Shown here one piece after another: positions 42,415-50,474 of a DNA stretch of 64,000 nt. The notes under the pieces are model-generated. The model searched no databases. It was not told the origin of the DNA and saw nothing but the letters and a program-made list of their open reading frames with translations. A program made the position numbers and the translations under genes. The first letter of the stretch is position 1, and each line of letters starts with the position of its first letter. The DNA lies in contig JADJHJ010000006.1 of the NCBI GenBank assembly GCA_016707605.1, positions 1 through 64,000 on the forward strand, in the 5' to 3' direction. Origin of the DNA: Candidatus Promineofilum glycogenicum (GTDB taxonomy: Bacteria; Chloroflexota; Anaerolineae; Promineifilales; Promineifilaceae).

Positions 42415-42423
42415 AGGGTACGG

Positions 42424-42576
42424 GAAGTGGTCAGTGGTCAGTGGTCAGTGGTCAGTAGGTCAGTATCCAGTAGATCAGTCAGAAGAAGAGAGGCTTGCGG
42501 ACGACCAGCTCGCCACCCGCCACCCGCCACTCGCCACTTCTAAACTCGTCACTCGTCGCTCGTAACTCGTCACTCC
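42424..42576. repeat. composite short-word repeats upstream of nnr
   Basis: Tandem AGTGGTC/AGTAGGTC words (42424-42478) are followed by CGCCACCCGCCACTCGCCAC (42510-42540) and ACTCGTCACTCGTCGCTCG words (42544-42575). The same words make up the palindromes at 46855, 56390, 56514 and 60757, but here mostly one arm of each is present. Confidence 0.75.
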
Positions 42577-42580
42577 AGAT

Positions 42581-42653
42581 GCCCCCGGCAGGGCTCGAAC
42601 CTGCAACATTCGGCTTAGAAGGCCGACGCTCTGTCCAATTGAGCTACGGGGGC
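42581..42653 (-). tRNA. tRNA-Arg (anticodon TCT)
   Basis: The minus strand folds as a 73-nt cloverleaf. The acceptor stem GCCCCCG/CGGGGGC is perfect, the D arm has AGCTCAATTGGACAGAGC, the anticodon loop is CTTCTAA on a TCGGC/GCCGA stem, and the T arm has GGTTCGAGCC. The anticodon TCT reads AGA/AGG. CCA is not encoded. Confidence 0.95.
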
Positions 42654-42692
42654 GAATGCTTAAGCTAATTCTATGGGTTGCGGGGGGTGGCG

Positions 42693-42941
42693 TCAACCGC
42701 CGGCCGAATGAGGGAAGAGGCTGACGCGGTCGCCGTCACTTAGGGGGTGGTCGGTCTCCACCGCCTCATCGTTGACCGCCGCCGCGCTGGCCAGGCCATC
42801 GGGGATACCCAACTGGGCCAGCAGGGTATCGACGGTGGCCGCCGGCGGCAAGGGAGCGGCGAAGGGCGTGTGGGCTTCGCCGGGTGCGTCAGCCGGGCGG
42901 TAGCGACGCAGCGCACCGTAGAGACGAACCTGGACGTTCAT
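42693..42941 (-). CDS. MoaD/ThiS family sulfur-carrier protein
   Basis: 82 residues with a beta-grasp fold pattern (VQVRLYGALRRYRP, LPPAATVDTLLAQLGIP, LSDGDRVSLFPHSAGG) and the C-terminal Gly-Gly that is adenylated and thiocarboxylated. It may serve molybdopterin, thiamine or another pathway; the extra APGEAHTPFAAP near residue 20 is like ubiquitin-like carriers of unassigned pathways. The ATG at 42941 was chosen; an earlier one lies inside the repeat. Confidence 0.85.
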   Translation of the reverse strand: MNVQVRLYGALRRYRPADAPGEAHTPFAAPLPPAATVDTLLAQLGIPDGLASAAAVNDEAVETDHPLSDGDRVSLFPHSAGG

Positions 42942-42946
42942 GTGTG

Positions 42947-43047
42947 GCACAGGTTTCTTAACCTGTGTCTTCAAACGTGTTTAAGTCAGAGCACAGGTTA
43001 AGAAACCTATGCCACCAAGGGACACAGGTTAAGAAACCTGTGCCACA
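42947..43047. repeat. three copies of ACAGGTTAAGAAACCTGT palindrome
   Basis: GGCACAGGTTTCTTAACCTG (42947 onward), GCACAGGTTAAGAAACCTAT (42992 onward) and CACAGGTTAAGAAACCTGTG (43023 onward). Each copy is itself a palindrome, so the region can form several alternative hairpins. It lies between the sulfur-carrier gene and the conserved unknown pair. Confidence 0.85.
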
Positions 43048-43049
43048 TG

Positions 43050-43499
43050 TTAATCCTCGTCGAACAGCGGCCGGATGCCGTGGTAGATCTGCGACCCACC
43101 GAAGGTCTTCACCAGCAGTTCGCTCGGCCGCTGTACTCGCTCGGCGATCTCGCGGATGGTCATCGGCTGATTGCCGTTGGCCAACAGCACGCTGAAGACG
43201 GCATCCACCACCGAGCCTTGCGTGGCCAGATCGTTGCCGTGGCGGCTGAAGTAGTTCTGGACGAGATACTGGAAGGCATCGACCTGCCGCACCTCGCCCG
43301 TCTTGGCGTCAACCAGGTCAACCCGCTCGGCGGGCAATTCGGAGCTACCCTCGGCGCCCAGCGCCAGCCGGGCCAGCAAATAGGTGCGCAGGTCCAGGTG
43401 GCCCTCATCCCACCAGCCGTAGTCGATGTAGAAGCGCGTCTCCGGCGTCACCCGTCGCAGGTGAGCCGTCTTGATCGTTGGCCGCGGATAGCTGGACAA
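43050..43499 (-). CDS. conserved unknown protein with winged-helix-like end
   Basis: 149 residues, not recognised. The N-terminal part has YIDYGWWDEGHLDLRTYLL. A helix-rich end (VVDAVFSVLLANGNQPMTIREIAERVQRPSELLVKTFGG) resembles a small winged-helix/HARE-type module. It follows the 519-residue gene on the same strand after 65 bp, so both likely form an operon. Transcription-related or DNA-binding roles are possible but unproven. Confidence 0.6.
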   Translation of the reverse strand: MSSYPRPTIKTAHLRRVTPETRFYIDYGWWDEGHLDLRTYLLARLALGAEGSSELPAERVDLVDAKTGEVRQVDAFQYLVQNYFSRHGNDLATQGSVVDAVFSVLLANGNQPMTIREIAERVQRPSELLVKTFGGSQIYHGIRPLFDED

Positions 43500-43564
43500 A
43501 GCTACCTATCTCCTCATTCACCAGCGCTGGCCGCGGGCAGGGGCCGCGGGGCCGCGCCGGGCGG

Positions 43565-45124
43565 TTACTCGTACTGCCAGTAGTGGTCGCCGACGGACTT
43601 GAAGGCCGGGTTGCGCGTCAGTTCGGCGAAGATCGGCCCCGGCGGCACGCGCCGCAGCATATTGATGGCGCTATAGAGCGTCTTGGCGTGGACGGTGTTC
43701 TGCGGCGTCAGGCCGGCCAGCGACGGGAAGACCTCGCTCAGCAGCGCGCCGACCGACAATTGCATCGACGTCGCGCGCTTGGCGTGGGCGTCCACCGCCG
43801 CCACCACGTCCGTGCCGACGATCAGCAGGTCATCGTAGGCGCAGGGGATAGAGCGGCGCATCAGTTCAAACTGGAGCTTGTTGTCCTTCACCGCCGCCAG
43901 ACGCACCCACTCGCGCTGTGACCGCCGCCGGTCGTAGCCCAGCAGCACCGTGCCCGGCTCCGGCCCCGGTCGCAGGTGCAAAAAGCCGCCGACGGGGATC
44001 ATGTTGTCCTTGTACCAGTTGGACAGGCCGACCACGTAGCGCCCCTCGGCCACCACCCAACCGACGATGGACTCATTCGTCTCGTCATCGATGAAGACGA
44101 TGCGCCGCCGCGGCGAATGGCCGGTGTCGAAGAGCACCTGCGTCCGCGAATTGATCGGCAGCGTGCCCGCCCAGCGGTGGGGATAGGACAGAGCCAGAAT
44201 GATCGGCGTCGTCGGCGCGGCGGGGGGCAGGTCCGACCACTCATCGTCGAGTTCCTGCTCCAGGGCGATCTGTTGCGGCGAGAGCAGCCCGCGGTCAAAG
44301 GCCACCGGCTGATAGACCAGGCGGTCCGGCGTCGTCTGCACGCTATCCGGTTCCATGCGCCGCAGGAACCAGTGCGCCGAACCCTCGCCGGCCACGTCGT
44401 CAAAGCGGCCGTCGCGCAACAGGTGATAGGTCAGGGAAAACTCCTGCACCCCGGGGTCGATGCCCGGGTCCAGGTCGAGTTGGGGCAGAATTTCGGCCGT
44501 TGTCAGCGGCCCGCCGTCGCTCATGTCGAGAATGGCCTCGGTCAGATGCAGGTGGCCGATGTTGACGTCGGACATGAGCGACTTAACGAACCACTCCTGG
44601 CCGATGCTGATAAAGTCATCGCGTTTGGCCAGCGAGGCGGCAATGCGTGCCGCCACCGTCGCGCCGTGGGCCGCCTGAATCACCTCGGCGTCGCCGGCAA
44701 TCTGCTCGGTCAGCGCGCCGCCGTTGCTGTTGTTGAGCGCGTGGGCCGGCGTATAGTCGGCCACAAACTCGCGCGGTTTGCCCTTGATGTTGACGGTGAT
44801 GACGTTGAAGTCGCCATACTCCGGGTTGTAGCCCGGCCGCACCTGGATCACCTTGCCCTTGGCCAGCTTCAGCGCCGGGAAAATGACCTCTTCGCCGACG
44901 GTGTAGCTGCGCTGCGGCTGATAGATAGTGCTGTCGGCCATGAGCCGGCGCAACTCCGAAGCCTGCTCGCGGACGCGCGAACGGATGACAAGGCCGGCCA
45001 GCTCGGCGGCAGTCTGGGGCTTTTCTGTTTCGAGAAAGTGGTTGTAGATTTGCTCGAGGTCAGTGTCGGAGAGCGAGAAACCCGATTCCCACTGCTCCGT
45101 TGACTGAATCTGAGTCTGATTCAC
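43565..45124 (-). CDS. conserved unknown protein of 519 residues
   Basis: Not recognised. The N-terminus has an early helix (DLEQIYNHFLETEKPQTAAELAGLV) like a HARE or winged helix. A beta region follows with VGEEVIFPALKLAKGKVIQVRPGYNPEYG, which resembles RNA polymerase-associated or KOW-type strands, then a long mixed part with TQVLFDTGHSPRRRIVFIDDE. It has no signal peptide or membrane segment, so it is likely cytoplasmic. It precedes the 149-residue gene. Both may be Chloroflexi-specific. Confidence 0.65.
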   Translation of the reverse strand: MNQTQIQSTEQWESGFSLSDTDLEQIYNHFLETEKPQTAAELAGLVIRSRVREQASELRRLMADSTIYQPQRSYTVGEEVIFPALKLAKGKVIQVRPGYNPEYGDFNVITVNIKGKPREFVADYTPAHALNNSNGGALTEQIAGDAEVIQAAHGATVAARIAASLAKRDDFISIGQEWFVKSLMSDVNIGHLHLTEAILDMSDGGPLTTAEILPQLDLDPGIDPGVQEFSLTYHLLRDGRFDDVAGEGSAHWFLRRMEPDSVQTTPDRLVYQPVAFDRGLLSPQQIALEQELDDEWSDLPPAAPTTPIILALSYPHRWAGTLPINSRTQVLFDTGHSPRRRIVFIDDETNESIVGWVVAEGRYVVGLSNWYKDNMIPVGGFLHLRPGPEPGTVLLGYDRRRSQREWVRLAAVKDNKLQFELMRRSIPCAYDDLLIVGTDVVAAVDAHAKRATSMQLSVGALLSEVFPSLAGLTPQNTVHAKTLYSAINMLRRVPPGPIFAELTRNPAFKSVGDHYWQYE

Positions 45125-45216
45125 CGCGTACTCCTGTGGCCGAGGCCTAGTCGATGTGGCGTATTGTATCAGCCGACGCGGTCTCAGACAACCTTAAGGA
45201 AACGGCTGTCAGCCTG

Positions 45217-45275
45217 TAGCACAGGATTCTTATCCTGTGTCTTCGACCCGGACACAGGATAAGAATCCTGTGCCA
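45217..45275. repeat. inverted repeat, CACAGGATTCTTATCCTGTG
   Basis: Two copies in opposite direction (45217-45242 and 45251-45275); each copy is itself a palindrome. It is a sister of the ACAGGTTAAG family at 42947. Confidence 0.9.
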
Positions 45276-45283
45276 CGTCCGAT

Positions 45284-46799
45284 CTAGGGAAATACCTGTT
45301 GCGTCCAGGGCAGTGGATCGACAGGCACATCCATAATGCGCAAGTCCCAATGCAGGTGCGCGCCACTGGATAGCCCGGTCGAACCAACGCGGCCGATGGG
45401 CTGCCCGGCCGTCACGGTGTCACCAACATTCACCAGCCGCTCCGACAAGTGGTAGTAGCCGGTCATGACGCCGCGGCCGTGGTCGATGATGATGACGCCG
45501 CCGCGCAACTCCAGCAGGTCGCTGAAGGCCACGACGCCGGCCGCCGGGGCGCTGACCGTCTGACCCTGGGGCGCGGCGATGTCGAGGCCGGTGTGGTAGA
45601 TCTCAATCGGCCCATCGTTGTAGGAGCGGCGACCGCCATAGCCGGCGGAGATGACGGTCGTCGTCACCGGGTACTGTGAACACGCTGTCCCAGTGCTGCG
45701 TCTCGTCGAACACGGCGAAGATGCCGTGCAGGAATTCGTCCTCCGTAGCCCGCACGGCCGGGTCGAGCAGACCGTCGAGCGCCTCGCCGACGGTGACGTA
45801 CTGGGTGTCGTAGGCCGTGGCCGTCACCGGCAGGCGCATACGCAACGGCTGCCACAGCCCGCGCTCGTCGCCGCCGCTGATCTCCAGGTCGTAGAGGCCC
45901 GGCTCGGCGAAGGCATCGAGGCCGACGAGGGCGGCATAACCATCGCCGGACGGGGCGAAGGTGAGCGGCTGTTCGCCCAGGCGGCCGGCGGGCGTGCCCG
46001 GCAGCAGGTTGGCGACGGTGATGGCTACGGTCGCGCCCTGGCCGGGGGCGGTCGGGGCGACGCGCACGTCGAGCCAGCCTTCCGGCAGGTGGCGATAGAC
46101 GGCCGTCTCATCGGGAATGCGCAGCCGTTGGCCGGGGAAGACGGCGCGGCCGGTCAGCCCGTTGGCCGCGGCCAGCGCCGCCGGGGTCAGGTTGTGGGCC
46201 GCGGCGATGGTCAGCAGCGTCTCGCCGGCGGCGACCAGGTAGGGGCGGCCCGTGGCCGGGCGCGGCGTGGCCGAGCCGGTGCGGCTGACGACGGGCACGG
46301 TCTGGCCGACGATGAGCGGCAACTCATTGGCAATCAGCCGGTTGGTGGCCACCACGTCGGCCAGGGTGGTGTTGAAGATGGCCGCCACTTCGGCCAGCGT
46401 GTCGCCCGCGCCGATGGTGTAGACGGTGGCGATGGCCTCGCCCGTGCCGCCGGGGATGATCAACTCCTGACCCAGTTGCAACAGGTCGCCGTTGGCCAGA
46501 TTGTTGATGGCCAGGATGTCCTCGACCGTCACGCCATAGTCGGTGGCGATGGTCGTCAGGTTCTCGCCCTCCTGCACCACGTGGACGCGCGGCACGGGCG
46601 GTGCGGCGGGGTCGGGTGTGGCTGTGGACGCGGCCGGCGTGGAAGCGGGCTGTCCCGGCGTGGATGCAGGCGGCGTGGTCGCCGGCGCGGCCAGCGTCGG
46701 CGTGGGCTGGGTCTGGGCCATCAGGGCGATGGGCTGGGCCAGAGCGAAGACGGCAACCGCGATTAGCAATAAGGACAGAAGGCGATGTTGTTTCTGCAT
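45284..46799 (-). CDS. LysM-domain M23 family peptidase (one apparent frameshift)
   Basis: About 505 residues after removing one base from CCGGG at 45667-45671. A signal peptide (LLSLLLIAVAVFALAQPIALMAQ) and Thr/Pro linker lead to three LysM motifs (VVQEGENLTTIATDYGVTVE, YTIGAGDTLAEVAAIFN, YLVAAGETLLTIAAAHN). A middle beta region follows, then a C-terminal LytM/M23 domain with HTGLDIAAPQG and SGAHLHWDLRI, the zinc ligands. It would cut peptidoglycan cross-links outside the membrane. The frame change is in a linker before the M23 domain and joins cleanly when corrected. Confidence 0.85.
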
Positions 46800-46854
46800 A
46801 AGCCGGGTCGTATTCTGCCAGAAGGAGCGGGGGTTGACAATGGGAGTCAGATAG

Positions 46855-46971
46855 TACTCAGTATTCAGTAGGTCAGTGGTCAGTAGGTCAGTCTATTCAG
46901 TAGAACGTAGCTGTGTACTGACCTACTGGCCTACTGACCTACTGGCCTACTGAATACTGAACACTGCCCCG
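46855..46971. repeat. inverted repeat, AGTAGGTC word family
   Basis: AGTACTCAGTATTCAGTAGG and (GTCAGTAGGTCA)n words on the left face CTGACCTACTGGCC words and TGAATACTGA on the right. The stop codon and last residues of the HD gene come from the right arm. Confidence 0.9.
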
Positions 46972-47511
46972 CCGCCTCACCAACTCATCATACACCGCCT
47001 GCGCCTGCGGGTAGTAGAAGCGATGGGCCACCAGCCAGAACTCCTGCAGGGCGCGGTTGCCGGTCTGCTGCTCGTAGATGGTGGCCTGGAGATACTGGTC
47101 GAGCTTGTCGGCATCGTGGACGAGTTGCGCCTCGGCCGTCTCGTTGGCCAGCAACTCCTCCCACCAGGCCAGCAGGCGGCGGCCGGTGGGCGTCTCGCCG
47201 GCGATCTGGGTCATTGCCTGCCGCTCGGCCGTCGTCTTCGATCCGCTGGGCAGAAAGCGCCAGGCGGGGGTGGGGATGTCGGTCGTCAGCCCCTCCGGCA
47301 AGTCGTGGAGCGCGGCCATTGCCAGGGCCGCGGCCAGGTCAATTGGCCGCTCGACCAACTCGGCCAGCAGCAGCGCGGCGTAGACGACGCCAAACGTGTG
47401 CGCGGCGACGTTCTCCGGCAGAGGGACGCCGCGCTGTACCCAGCCGGTGCGCGCCGTGCGCTTCAACTGGTTGCCGTGTAGCAACAACTCCAACAGACCT
47501 TCGACATTCAT
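46939..47511 (-). CDS. HD-domain hydrolase, YfbR-like
   Basis: 190 residues. The HD metal-site motifs are visible: ENVAAHTFGV, AALHDLPEG and VHDADKLDQYL. This resembles 5'-deoxynucleotidase YfbR and other HDDC2-like phosphohydrolases that act on nucleoside monophosphates in the cytoplasm. Its end (RRRGSVQYSVGQ) is encoded by the inverted repeat, so the native C-terminus is changed or lost. The start is 102 bp from the divergent glycosyltransferase. Confidence 0.88.
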   Translation of the reverse strand: MNVEGLLELLLHGNQLKRTARTGWVQRGVPLPENVAAHTFGVVYAALLLAELVERPIDLAAALAMAALHDLPEGLTTDIPTPAWRFLPSGSKTTAERQAMTQIAGETPTGRRLLAWWEELLANETAEAQLVHDADKLDQYLQATIYEQQTGNRALQEFWLVAHRFYYPQAQAVYDELVRRRGSVQYSVGQ

Positions 47512-47539
47512 GAGGGATCAGCTCTTCCTTAGCGCCAGA

Positions 47540-47566
47540 TGACGCGCCGCGGCAATTGTGTCGCGG
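47540..47566. promoter_or_regulatory. GC-rich palindrome in divergent gap
   Basis: CGCCGCG and CGCGGCG flank a 10-bp centre (GCAATTGTGT) between the divergent HD and glycosyltransferase genes. It may be a shared operator or a simple hairpin; no promoter boxes of good quality were seen. Confidence 0.3.
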
Positions 47567-47613
47567 CGTGCAACGAAACGCGCCGCGCAGTGTTCCTTAC
47601 CCTAGAGTGTAAC

Positions 47614-48582
47614 ATGAAGGTCTCAATCGTCGCTACGGTCAAGAACGAGGGCGAGGCGCTCCGGCCGCTGCTCGACTCGATCCTTGACCAAACCCGCCCG
47701 CCGGACGAAGTCGTCATCTGTGACGGCGGCTCGACCGACGCCACACTGGCCATCCTGGACGAGTACAGCCGGTGGCTGACGCTGCGCGTGGTCGTCGCCC
47801 CCGGCAGCAACATCAGCCAGGGGCGCAACCGGGCCATCGCCGCCGCTACCGGCGACGTCATCGCCGCCACCGACGCCGGCGTCGTCCTCTCGCCCACCTG
47901 GCTGGAGGAGCTGTTGCTGCCCTTCGCCGACGAAGGCGTGCAGGTCGTCAGCGGCTGGTTCGAGGCCGATCCCTTCACCGATTTCGAGGTCGTCATGGGG
48001 TCTACGGTGCTGCCGGCGCGCGAAGACGTTGACCCGCAGGCGTTTCTGCCGTCGAGCCGCTCGGTGGCCTTTCGCAAAAGCGCCTGGGCGGCCGTCGGCG
48101 GCTATCCAGAGTGGCTGGAGCACAGCGAAGACCTGGTCTTCGACAAGGCTCTGCGCGAACGCTTCGGCCCCTTCGCCTTCGCCCCTGAAGCGGTGGCCTA
48201 CTTCCGGCCTCGGCCCAGCTTGCGCGCCTTCTACCGCCAGTACCACGCCTACGCCCGCGGCGACGGCAAAGCCAACCTCTGGCCGCGCCGCCACGCCATC
48301 CGCTATGCCACCTACCTGATCGGTCTGCCGCTGATCCTACGCGCCATCTGGCGCGAGCGGTTCGTCGGCTGGCTGCTGCTGCTGCTGGGCATCGGGGCCT
48401 ATTCGCGCCGCCCGGCCGAGCGGCTGTGGGCCAACACCTGGGGCTGGCGACCGCCGGCCCGCGCCCGCGCCTTCGCCCTCATCCCCATTATTCGCCTCGT
48501 GGGCGACGTGGCCAAGATGGTGGGCTATCCTGAGGGGGTGTGGTGGCGCTTGCGTCGGGCGCAGTGGCGCAGTGGGCAGTGA
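47614..48582 (+). CDS. glycosyltransferase family 2
   Basis: 322 residues. GT-A fold start VSIVATVKNEGEALRPLLDS, EVVICDGGSTDATL, and a TDAG motif that stands for DXD, followed by the acceptor-side motif SRSVAFRKSAWAAVGG and EDLVFDKALRERFG. A hydrophobic segment near the end (YLIGLPLILRA, WLLLLLGIGAYS) suggests membrane attachment. It probably adds a sugar to a lipid or surface glycan. The later ATG at 47614 was chosen, since it begins the conserved domain. Confidence 0.9.
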   Translation: MKVSIVATVKNEGEALRPLLDSILDQTRPPDEVVICDGGSTDATLAILDEYSRWLTLRVVVAPGSNISQGRNRAIAAATGDVIAATDAGVVLSPTWLEELLLPFADEGVQVVSGWFEADPFTDFEVVMGSTVLPAREDVDPQAFLPSSRSVAFRKSAWAAVGGYPEWLEHSEDLVFDKALRERFGPFAFAPEAVAYFRPRPSLRAFYRQYHAYARGDGKANLWPRRHAIRYATYLIGLPLILRAIWRERFVGWLLLLLGIGAYSRRPAERLWANTWGWRPPARARAFALIPIIRLVGDVAKMVGYPEGVWWRLRRAQWRSGQ

Positions 48583-48711
48583 CCAGTGACGAGGTGACTG
48601 AGCAACCAGGTCACTCCAATCACTTGCTTAGCCCGCGCTGAGCACCCATTGCCGCCCCACCCGGCCGCTGCTATGATGCGTGGTTGACCAACGCCGCAAC
48701 GGCCCATCGCC

Positions 48712-49932
48712 ATGATTATCGAACGCAAACCACCCCGCTACCCGCGCCGCGGCCCATCCTGCCTGCTGGTGATATTTGTCATCTTCGGCATCGCCGTCAG
48801 TCTCTACGTCATCCAGAATGCCGAGGAGGTGCGCAACGCCATCGTGCCCACGCCGACGGCCGAGCCGACGCGCTCGGCCACCGAGTTCGCCGTTCTGGCC
48901 GAATTGAGCCGCGACGACGGGGCCAACGACGAGGCCATCGCCTTCTACGACCAGGCCATCCAGAGCGACCCCTCCAATCCCCGGTTCTACATCCAGCTCA
49001 TCGATCTGCTGGTGCGTGAAAACGAATCGGAGCGGGCCGTGGAGCGCGCCGAGCAGGCGACGGTGCTCGACCCGGAGAACGCCGAGGTCTGGACGGCGGC
49101 GGCGGCGGCCTATCTGGCCGAGGGCGACCGGCTGGGCGACCGGGGCGACGACAATGCCGCCAACCTGCAATACGCCAACGCGGCCCAGGCGGCGCGCAAG
49201 GCGATCAGCATTGACCCCAACAACGCCACCGCCCTGGCCTACGCCGCCGGCGGTACGGTTCTGCAGGGCGACCCGGAGAAGTACGAACAGGCCCAACTCT
49301 TTGCCGACGACGCCGTGCGCATCGAGCCGGACAACCCCATCGCCCGCTACTACATGGCCACCGTGTTCACCTATCAGGGGCTTTACACGGAGGCGATGGA
49401 GCAGTACATGCTGGGGCTGGAAGCTGACCCAACCGACCCCGATCTCCACATCGGCCTGGCCTACAACTACTACGGCACGGGCAGCATCTCCGACGCGCTG
49501 CTGAGCTTCGAGGACGCGCTGGCCGTTGACCCCGACAACGCCGTAGCGTTCGACGGTCGGGCCTACATGTACCTGCAACTGGGCGATACGCCGCTGGCCG
49601 AGCAGAACGCGCTGGAGGCGACACGCCTCAACCCCAACATGGCCCGCGCTCAGGGGCGGTTGGGCGAGGCTTACTTCCAGCAGAACAACTACAACGACGC
49701 CGTTGAGGCGCTGGAAGCGGCCGTCACCCTCTATGGTCGGGCCACCGACCTGAACGCCCGCTTCTTCAACATGCTGGCCACGGCCTACATCCGCCGCGAC
49801 CTGAACGAATGCCCCCTGGCCGTGCCCCTCTTCGAGCAGGTGCTCGACGCGACGACCAACGAACTGACCGTCGCCAGTGCCAACGAAGGGCTGCTGGAGT
49901 GCCGGCGGGCGACGCTGGGTAGTGATCAGTAA
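48712..49932 (+). CDS. membrane-anchored TPR protein
   Basis: 406 residues. One membrane segment (CLLVIFVIFGIAVSLYVI, residues about 17-34) is followed by a Pro/Thr linker and about eight TPR units, for example EAIAFYDQAIQSDPSNPRFY and DALLSFEDALAVDPDNAVAF. TPRs serve protein contacts; the ectodomain is outside the cell. It is a single gene, and a palindrome begins right at its stop codon. Confidence 0.85.
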   Translation: MIIERKPPRYPRRGPSCLLVIFVIFGIAVSLYVIQNAEEVRNAIVPTPTAEPTRSATEFAVLAELSRDDGANDEAIAFYDQAIQSDPSNPRFYIQLIDLLVRENESERAVERAEQATVLDPENAEVWTAAAAAYLAEGDRLGDRGDDNAANLQYANAAQAARKAISIDPNNATALAYAAGGTVLQGDPEKYEQAQLFADDAVRIEPDNPIARYYMATVFTYQGLYTEAMEQYMLGLEADPTDPDLHIGLAYNYYGTGSISDALLSFEDALAVDPDNAVAFDGRAYMYLQLGDTPLAEQNALEATRLNPNMARAQGRLGEAYFQQNNYNDAVEALEAAVTLYGRATDLNARFFNMLATAYIRRDLNECPLAVPLFEQVLDATTNELTVASANEGLLECRRATLGSDQ

Positions 49933-49983
49933 GTTAGTTATTAGTGACTAGTTACTAGTAACTAGTCACTAATAACTAATAAC
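49933..49983. repeat. near-perfect palindrome, ACTAGT/TTAGTTATTAGTGAC
   Basis: GTTAGTTATTAGTGACTAGT and its complement face each other around a TAG centre. It starts one base after the TPR gene stop and carries no T run. Confidence 0.93.
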
Positions 49984-50022
49984 TTCTTCTGGCACTCTTG
50001 CGGCCAGACTGCTAAAATCCCC

Positions 50023-50051
50023 TTGACAACCCCCTGGCCCGCTGCTAGAAT
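50023..50051 (+). promoter_or_regulatory. sigma-70 promoter of groESL
   Basis: TTGACA (50023-50028) and TAGAAT (50046-50051) are spaced by exactly 17 bp, just before the CIRCE operator. Confidence 0.85.
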
Positions 50052-50063
50052 GCAGGCTGTTGA

Positions 50064-50090
50064 TTAGCACTCCCTCTGCGCGAGTGCTAA
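50064..50090 (+). promoter_or_regulatory. CIRCE operator (HrcA site)
   Basis: TTAGCACTC (50064-50072), a 9-bp spacer (50073-50081) and GAGTGCTAA (50082-50090) match the CIRCE consensus in full. It overlaps the expected start of transcription, so HrcA would repress groESL until heat shock. Confidence 0.97.
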
Positions 50091-50156
50091 TCCGTACAAG
50101 CTCCCATCTGTGGAACCTAACAATCGAAATACGTTTGGATTAGGAGAGTGTGTAAC

Positions 50157-50453
50157 ATGGCTATGAAACTCAAGCCGCTTGGCGATCGCCTGGTCGTCGA
50201 ACCCAAAGAGCGCGAATCCACCACGGCCTCCGGCCTGGTGCTGCCGGAAACGGCCAAAGAGAAGCCGCAGGAAGGCGAAGTCCTCGCCGTCGGCCCCGGC
50301 CGCCGCGACGAAGACGGCAAGCGCATCGCGATGGATGTGGAAGTGGGCGACATCGTCCTCTACGCCAAGTATGGCGGCACGGAAGTCAAGATCGACGACA
50401 AGAAGGTGCTGATTCTGAAGGAATCGGACGTTCTGGCGATCCTCGAGAACTAA
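50157..50453 (+). CDS. groES: co-chaperonin GroES
   Basis: 98 residues forming the heptameric lid of the GroEL cage. PLGDRLVVEPKE, ASGLVLPETAKEKPQEGEVLAVGPG and the final VLILKESDVLAILE are characteristic. The ATG at 50157 follows AGGAGA with a 9-bp gap; GTG 50148 and ATG 50163 are less likely. It is first in the heat-shock operon. Confidence 0.97.
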   Translation: MAMKLKPLGDRLVVEPKERESTTASGLVLPETAKEKPQEGEVLAVGPGRRDEDGKRIAMDVEVGDIVLYAKYGGTEVKIDDKKVLILKESDVLAILEN

Positions 50454-50474
50454 TTCACACGGAGAATTGACGCA

